Source of the DNA: Brachionus rotundiformis
Lineage: Eukaryota; Rotifera; Eurotatoria; Ploima; Brachionidae
Direction: 5' to 3'
Assembly (NCBI GenBank): GCA_016802295.1
Contig: JAESIW010000064.1
Span: 594,778-658,777, forward strand
DNA length: 64,000 bases
This document shows, piece after piece, positions 58,794 through 64,000 of the stretch. A program made the position numbers and the translations under genes. Below the pieces are notes generated by a model. The model did no database searches. It was not told the DNA's origin and saw only the letters and a program-made list of their open reading frames with translations. The number at the start of each line of letters is the position of its first letter. Within the stretch, counting starts at the first letter, position 1.

Positions 58794-59535
58794 ATGCATC
58801 TATCAATCAAGAATACAACTATAGTCTTATTAGTGTTGGCATTTATCACATTGGCAAGACCAGAAAGCTCGTTTAAACTTGAGTGCAGAAATGAGCCAGA
58901 AAAAGCATGTACCTTAACATCGAAAGAAGTAAAACTAGTTTAATAACAATGTTTACATACTATAACTATTTTTTTCCAAGAATGGTGAAGTTAAGGTCAA
59001 ACATATGATATGTATTGATACCGAATGCAAAGAGTCACTTTTATTTTCAGGTATTGTTATTTTGGATTAATTTTATTAAAAGTTAATTGTTTTACTAGAT
59101 GATAATTTATTTGCATGTCAAACTATGAACAAAAAATCTGGTGAATGTCAAAAGGTACAAATAAAAAATGTTCAACCATTTCAAGCAGCACTAAATGATC
59201 TTTACCAAGCAAATTTAGACAAAAATCTTGATCTGAGCATCAGTGAAGTGTCTGAATTGGATAAACTAAGAGATCCAATACTGAAATTGTTTGAGGCAAA
59301 GAGAAATTTGCCATTTGAAGCTTTAAATTATGGACGAAAAAGAAGAAATTTACCTTTTGAGGTTTTAAATTACGGAAAGCGTTCTGGTCAAAATTGTGAC
59401 TGTTTGACTAAACGTGCTTTACCTTTCGAGTCTATTCTCTACGGAAAACGCGCTCTACCATTTGAAAATTTAAATTATGGTAAAAGAGCGTACATCCCGA
59501 TTGATGGATACATCATGGGTAAAAGAGAGGAATAG
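58794..59535 (+). CDS. Neuropeptide precursor: amidated xLPFE-x-(L/I)-x-Y peptides
   Basis: Three exons (58794-58928, 58981-59050, 59099-59535) encode 213 aa: a signal peptide (NTTIVLLVLAFITLA) and a Cys-containing spacer (ECRNEPEKACTL ... MICIDTEC ... ACQTMNKKSGEC). The peptide region is cut by dibasic sites. In order: NLPFEALNYG-RKRR (138-147), NLPFEVLNYG-KR (152-161), SGQNCDCLT-KR (164-172), ALPFESILYG-KR (175-184), ALPFENLNYG-KR (187-196) and AYIPIDGYIMG-KR (199-209). A Gly before each basic site predicts C-terminal amidation of all but the Cys peptide, which with its CxC could be disulfide-linked. Four peptides share xLPFExxxY-amide. I do not recognise this as a named family. Copy number and processing logic are typical of invertebrate neuropeptides. 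Confidence 0.88.
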
Positions 59536-60183
59536 GATTTTTTTCATGTTCGTTTTTTAGGTTTTTCAAAGCCATTTTAGCTGACAAACTTTGAATTCCA
59601 AATTTTTTTTTAATTAAGTATTTGTGTCTAAAAATTAAATTAAAAAACACTTAAATATTTTTCAATAAACTTTTATGTCAACCATGTGTTGAAATGAAAT
59701 GAAATACCTTTATTTTATTTTAAAATCTCAGTATAATTTCCTTTTAAAAATAAAAATAAATAGCATTGAGTACAATTAGAAAAAAAATTTGAATTTGGTT
59801 TTAGTTTAAATAATTACTCGAAATCTATTTTAATTTTTTAATCTTTTTAAATCTTATTTTACATTTTGTAATTATTTTAAAATATAAATAAATTACTAAA
59901 ATTTAACACAATAATATACTTCTAAAAATAATTTAATAAAATCCAAAATTTGAATTAACACAAACTTTCTAATTTTTATATCAAAGAATAAAATCAAAAT
60001 CAAAGTTTGTTAAATATTGATTTAAGAACTAATTTATATAACTCTTTTAATAATGTTAAAAATTTTGATTCCTAAAATGAAAATTAAACATATATTAATA
60101 ATTGAAAAAAATCTTCACTATAAAATTTTATTTAACTAAAACAGTAACAATTAAGAAACATCAATTTAAAAGCTAAATTAATC
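59536..60183. other. Intergenic, no gene seen
   Basis: Convergent 3' flanks of the neuropeptide gene and secreted-family gene A. AT-rich, with AATAAA signals but no frame. Confidence 0.55.
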
Positions 60184-60856
60184 TTAATAGCCTTCATAGT
60201 ATTCTGTTTGATAATCTTTAAATTGTTTTATTAAGTTGATTAAATCGTTCAAGTTAATGTTATCATTTTTGGATTCATTTTCTGTTTTGGTATCATCTTC
60301 ATTGTCATTGTAGTTATCGTTGGTGTTCTGTACCCAAACAGTTTCATCATTGTATCCATATCCATATCCATGATGATCGTAGCCTTTGTCTTGTTCATAT
60401 CCATATGGCTCGTAGTAAGGTTCATATTTTTTATATTCCTTGATTGGTGCGTACCCTTCATATCTATCATTTTTCTTATAATCTTTCACTGGAGCATAGT
60501 CATCATATTTTCTATATTCTTTCATTGGTTGGTAGTGGTCATATTTGTTATAATCTTTTCCAACATGGTATTCATCTTTTTCCTTGTACTCACTTTTGGG
60601 CTTGTACTCTTCTTTTGCTGGTTTGTATCCAGGTTTTTCATATTTCTTTGGCTCTGGTTTATATTCATTGTCTCTATAGCTAGGTGCTCTGTAATCACTT
60701 CTATCCTCTTTGTACGGTTTAGTTGGTTTTTTTCCATAAGATAATGGCAGAGAAGCTAAAAAATTATATATATTTTTTTGTTTTCTAGGCTATTATAAAC
60801 TCACTGGCAAAGTTAGCCAAACAAAATGCTACCAATACAACAAGTGTAAATTTCAT
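60184..60856 (-). CDS. Secreted Tyr/Lys-rich protein, family member A
   Basis: Two exons (60856-60805, 52 nt; 60755-60184) encode 207 aa. Exon 1 is exactly a signal peptide (MKFTLVVLVAFCLANFA). The mature protein has a Lys/Tyr/Pro-rich region of loose repeats (YKPEPKKYEKPGYKP, MKEYRKYDDYAPVKDYKK, EGYAPIKEYKKYEPYYEPYG) and a Gly/Tyr/His stretch. It then has a C-terminal module: VWVQN, an Asn/Asp/Glu-rich acidic segment, NINLNDLINLIKQFK and a final tyrosine-rich tail. This module recurs in the two genes to the right. Such Tyr/Lys-rich secreted proteins can be cross-linked in cuticle, mucus or adhesive material, which is inference. No known domain. Confidence 0.8.
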
Positions 60857-61194
60857 CTTTATTCTTGAATATTTTTAAAGTTTTGATGATTTGGAATAAA
60901 AAATATCATCTTATTTATAGTTAAAATTAAGCTGAATAAAACCAATTAAACACTAATTATCAAGAACTGTAACTGTATTTTAGAAGCATGTGCCTCGAGC
61001 CAACTAGGCAAAGCTTGAATTTTTCTAGCACGAGAATTAACAATTCACATTTTTGTAATTTCTCGAGAAAAAAATTTCAACACACATTCAAATCTTTCTA
61101 TAAATTAAAGCTAAATTTCTTTATTTGAAACATCATTGAAAACTTAAAATCATATCTAAATCTATTTGCACTTGATATTAATTTAACTGCAAAA
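60857..61194. promoter_or_regulatory. Shared divergent promoter of family members A and B
   Basis: A 338-base spacer separates the starts of the two divergent paralogues. TATAAATA lies on the minus strand at 60919-60912, 56 bases before the A start codon, in the context TTAACTATAAATAA. TATAAAT lies on the plus strand at 61099-61105, about 90 bases before the B start. No coding frame is present. Confidence 0.55.
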
Positions 61195-61635
61195 ATGAAC
61201 CCTAAATTAGTTTTATTAATAGTCGGCATCAGCTTATTTCAAGCTTGTAAGACTTAGACTAAATTATTAAGCTAGCTTATTTCTTTTTTCCAAGGTGCTT
61301 CATGGGAAACCCATGGCAAACACCGTGACCATAATGACTATCATGAAGATGGTTACCATAAGCCTACTTATAGAAGCTATGATGAACATGAATATAAGCC
61401 AATTAAATATGATCACCATGAAGATGATTACATAAACCATTATCGCAATGCCAAGTCGAAGAGCTATTACTATGATGATCACAAATTATGGGTCCAAAAC
61501 TTGAATGATAATAGAAATGACAACGAAGATGACATCAAAAGCGAAAACGAATCCACAAATGAAAACATCAATTTGAATGATTTATTAGTTCTAATTGAAA
61601 AGCTCAAACATGGTGGCTACGACAGTTATTATTAG
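61195..61635 (+). CDS. Secreted His/Tyr-rich protein, family member B
   Basis: Two exons (61195-61246, 52 nt; 61295-61635) encode 130 aa. Exon 1 encodes the signal peptide (MNPKLVLLIVGISLFQAC). The mature protein is rich in His, Asp and Tyr (HRDHNDYHEDGYHKPTYRSY), with EYKPIKYDHHE resembling the repeats of member A. The C-terminal module is clear: LWVQNLNDNRNDNEDD, then NINLNDLLVLIEKLK and a terminal YY. It is divergent from member A with the same intron position and phase. Metal binding by the His-rich region is possible but unproven. Confidence 0.8.
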
Positions 61636-62041
61636 TTAATTAATTTTCTAATATATATTTAATTTTATTTTTGCCAAATAAAATATTTTAAAACTACTAC
61701 TTTAATTTTTTAACTAGAAATAACTTTTTTTAAATTTAATATACTAAAAGTCTCGAATGATAAATATTTTTTTTAGATAAGCTCAAATTAAAGAAATATT
61801 CTTATCATAATTATTATTTAACTTAGAAATAATTTTTAAGGTTCTTAAGCTCTTAATTACATTAAAATATGGTTTTAAAAAATTTTACTCAATTTCAAAA
61901 AAAAAACTCCAATTGTTTTTTAATTAATTAATTAATCTATTATTTGCTTAATTTAAAAAAAATGTAATTTTTTAAATAAAATTTATTAACTAAAAATCTT
62001 CATAATATTAAAACAAAAGTGAATAAAAAAAACAACATGGC
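61636..62041. other. Convergent 3' flanks of members B and C
   Basis: AT-rich spacer with AATAAA just after gene B. No gene seen. Confidence 0.55.
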
Positions 62042-62373
62042 TTAGTAATAGCCTTTTTCGTAGCTTTCTTCTTTTAACTTGAGAATAAGGTTCCACAATG
62101 TGTTGATGTTCATGTCAAGATTTTCAGATTCGTTTTCCAAGTCCATTTTTTCTCTGTTCTCATTTGCGTTCCTGTTGTTATTCTCTACATAGACTCTCTC
62201 GTAAGGATTATATTTATAGTTTCTTTTGTATTGTGATTTTTCTTTTCCGTAATAGCCACGGTCATATCCGGCTTAAATAAAAATATTTAACTTTTTTCAT
62301 TGAATAAGCAACGGGACATACCCAATGCCAGAACAATACACATGGCAAATATGACGATACTGATAAATTTCAT
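62042..62373 (-). CDS. Small secreted protein, family member C
   Basis: Two exons (62373-62322, again 52 nt; 62271-62042) encode 93 aa. The first exon is a signal peptide (MKFISIVIFAMCIVLALA). The mature part is short: a Tyr/Lys/Gly stretch (GYDRGYYGKEKSQYKRNYKY), VYVENNN, an Asn/Glu-rich acidic segment, and the amphipathic MNINTLWNLILKLKEESY ending in GYY. This is the minimal form of the C-terminal module of A and B without their repeat regions. The N-terminus MKF and the promoter context are closest to A. Confidence 0.78.
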
Positions 62374-62426
62374 TTTAAAGGCTTATTGTATTCAAATTTG
62401 ATTGCTCTTATCAAAAATTGACAATT

Positions 62427-62434
62427 ATTTATAG
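62427..62434 (-). promoter_or_regulatory. TATA box of family member C
   Basis: TATAAATA on the minus strand, 54 bases before the start codon, in the context TTAACTATAAATAA, which is also found 56 bases before the start of member A. Confidence 0.55.
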
Positions 62435-62591
62435 TTAATTTAAATCTCGTGGTAATTTGAAAAGCTTAAGAAATTGACTGTCTAAAAAATTTTATTCAAC
62501 AAAAAATCCTTGATTAATTTTTAAAAATCTAAGCACCATAATTTTAATATTTAATTTGAAAAATTAAAAAAAGAACTAAGCTAAAAAATTT

Positions 62592-63153
62592 CTAAATTCT
62601 ATCAACTTTAGGAGGATGCACATTTTGTCTAAATTGTCCAACGTAATTGCCGGCTGGATAATAGTTGGCAACTGCATACCATTTGCCATCAGAGCCTTGA
62701 GCACGTCCGAAACCGACCTGTTGTGTATCACGCCAAATTATTTGAGCAAAGTGACCCTTGCCCGATTGAAAATCTTCATTATAGTTGTAAGTGTTTGCTT
62801 CTTCGTACCACTGATCGGTCATTTGTTCGCCGGAGAATTCCTCACCAGTTGAAGTGTATCTCATGGCAAGGTTTTCACCCAGGCTTTGGCCTTTGAATGA
62901 GCACGTGTTGTGCTCAAAGGTTCCTGAACGAGCTATATTTTCAGCCCACTCTTGCGCTATTTTGTTCAGCTCTTTGTTCATTTTTAGTGGTTTTGAGCCG
63001 TGAAATTTTCGGTATCTATTATGAGCGTTTAATGCATCACGCAAAAATTTCTTATTATTTGGCCCTTTGGCGTTCTTAGACTTTCCGCAACCCTTAAATT
63101 TAATTGCATAACATAAACTTTATAATTTCACTTTCTTTGCCAAGGCTTACCAT
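62592..63153 (-). CDS. GLIPR2: CAP-domain protein, GLIPR2/GAPR-1-like, probably myristoylated
   Basis: The coding body is 63092-62592. The start codon lies alone in a 3-nt coding exon at 63153-63151 followed by GTAAGC; the acceptor TTTAAG at 63093 joins it to GGTTGCGGA, giving MGCGKSKN and 167 aa in total. CAP (SCP/TAPS) signatures: LNAHNRYRKFHGSKPLKMN, AQEWAENIARSG, SLGENLAM, DQWYEEANTYNY, the conserved GHFAQIIWRDTQQVGFG and NYYPAGNYVGQF. There is no signal peptide. Gly2 with Cys3 and a basic cluster fits N-myristoylation plus palmitoylation, as in the Golgi-associated protein GAPR-1. Length matches that family (154 aa in human). Without the tiny exon the frame has only a TTG start, which supports the spliced model. 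Confidence 0.88.
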
Positions 63154-63830
63154 ATTCAAATTTCAAACAAGTGTTATATAATTAAGGAAAAAATTTCTTG
63201 ATGCGCTAAAAATTTGTTTATCTCAATATGCTATGGACAAATTTTCATTAAACATATCTTGAAAGCTAAAATACAAGAAAATATTAAAATTAAGCTAAAT
63301 CAGATGCAAAATGAAGCCCAATTTTTGTCAAACTTAAAAAATATTTGTCATTCAAATTTAAATTAAAGAATAATTTCCAAGTTTTATTTTAAACTCAATT
63401 GCTAATAAATCCAAACTCGGAAACTAGAGATAAAATTTGTGTATGTTTTTCTTTTTTTATGAAAAATTTTGAATAATAGCATATATTTGTAAAACGTTGT
63501 CCTTTTCTTATTATATAATGTTTTTTTCATAATTAATCATATTTTATATGATGTAATTTAAATTCAAAAAAAAAGAGAATACTAGCGTAAAGGTGCACAT
63601 ACTGTTATAAAAATTTAATTAGAAAATTTAAATTATTTTCTAATTTTGTTTTCAAAACCTACTCAAATATAATAAAATTTAAAGTTCATCACTGCTACTA
63701 GCTTGAAATCATATCATTTAACTAATTCAAGCTTTTTGATTTATTAGTCTATATAAGCATGTATAAAACTCATTGCAGAATACCAATTCAAAGCCTTGAC
63801 TAAAATTAATTGTTTCCCTGTGTCAATAAA
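63154..63830. other. Intergenic, no gene seen
   Basis: AT-rich spacer. A TATA element (CTATATAAG) near 63750-63758 precedes the possible gene start at 63831. Confidence 0.5.
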
Positions 63831-64000
63831 ATGCCATATTCTGCTACAGGTATGACACTTTTTCTAATAGTAAACATTTGCTCAAAACAACTTTAAGAAG
63901 AAAAATAATTCTTATTTATTTGAGCAGTTCATGTTCAACTATTAAGCAAAAAATTTAGTTAATTACAAGATATTACGATTCTATTTGACTGATGAAAAGG
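63831..64000 (+). CDS. Possible 5' end of a gene cut by the window edge
   Basis: An ATG at 63831 opens MPYSATG up to a GTATGA donor at about 63850. It lies 75-80 bases downstream of a CTATATAAG element, in the layout seen for other genes here (short first exon, TATA near -50 to -90). The continuing exon cannot be fixed before the window ends. Tentative. Confidence 0.25.

Noticed and set aside
60370..60744. 124-codon hydrophobic plus-strand frame
   Set aside because: Shadow of secreted family gene A: Tyr/Lys codons read antisense as Phe/Ile/Val.
1..64000. Bacterial defence, phage or operon-type system
   Set aside because: All supported genes are eukaryotic, with spliceosomal introns; no polycistronic packing or ribosome-binding pattern.

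Overview
This is a eukaryotic (animal) window, very AT-rich, with compact genes split by short AT-rich introns (mostly about 40-60 nt; GT...AG, several with weak GTT donors). I see no bacterial operon, CRISPR array, rRNA or tRNA. The gene set (muscle myosin heavy chain, Ly6/EGF secreted protein, amidated neuropeptide precursor, DGAT1, RNF41, STEEP1, Shisa-like protein) is metazoan. The compactness, the AT bias and a decayed MULE/SWIM transposase suggest a small lophotrochozoan, perhaps a monogonont rotifer such as Brachionus. The taxon is inference; the gene calls come from protein-level reading of the sequence. Exon limits were worked out by eye from splice signals, phase and conserved protein order, and in each multi-exon gene the summed coding length is a whole number of codons.

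Layout. 1-10.2 kb: an edge-cut Gln-rich coiled-coil protein (-), SelO (-), the E3 ligase RNF41/NRDP1 (+), mitochondrial MTFP1 (+), a B-type-like cyclin (+), STEEP1 (+) and an unknown basic protein (-). 12.1-18.7 kb: a complete muscle myosin heavy chain in 11 coding exons. 18.8-26.5 kb: a small membrane protein (-), an unknown protein (+), V-ATPase subunit a (-) and DGAT1 (+). 28.5-31.2 kb: an M13 metallopeptidase (+). 33.0-39.5 kb: a secreted protein with a Ly6/uPAR-like domain and about 38 EGF domains, about fourteen of them in two nearly identical 108-bp tandem arrays. 39.8-46.9 kb: propionyl-CoA carboxylase alpha (-), a MULE transposase relic (+) and a TUT1/Star-PAP-like nucleotidyltransferase (-). 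48-55.2 kb: two 3' relics of non-LTR retrotransposons, a PPxY membrane protein, a Shisa-like protein and the autophagy protease ATG4. 55.5-64 kb: a DUF1295 membrane enzyme, a neuropeptide precursor, a cluster of three small paralogous secreted-protein genes, and a GLIPR2/GAPR-1-like CAP protein.

The housekeeping genes do not form a pathway and are simply closely packed. The most novel material is at the right end. One item is a prepropeptide giving four amidated peptides of the pattern xLPFE-x-(L/I)-x-Y-amide. The other is a three-member family of Tyr/Asn-rich secreted proteins, not matching any family I know. All three members have a 52-nt signal-peptide exon, a phase-1 intron, the same C-terminal motif and TATA boxes.
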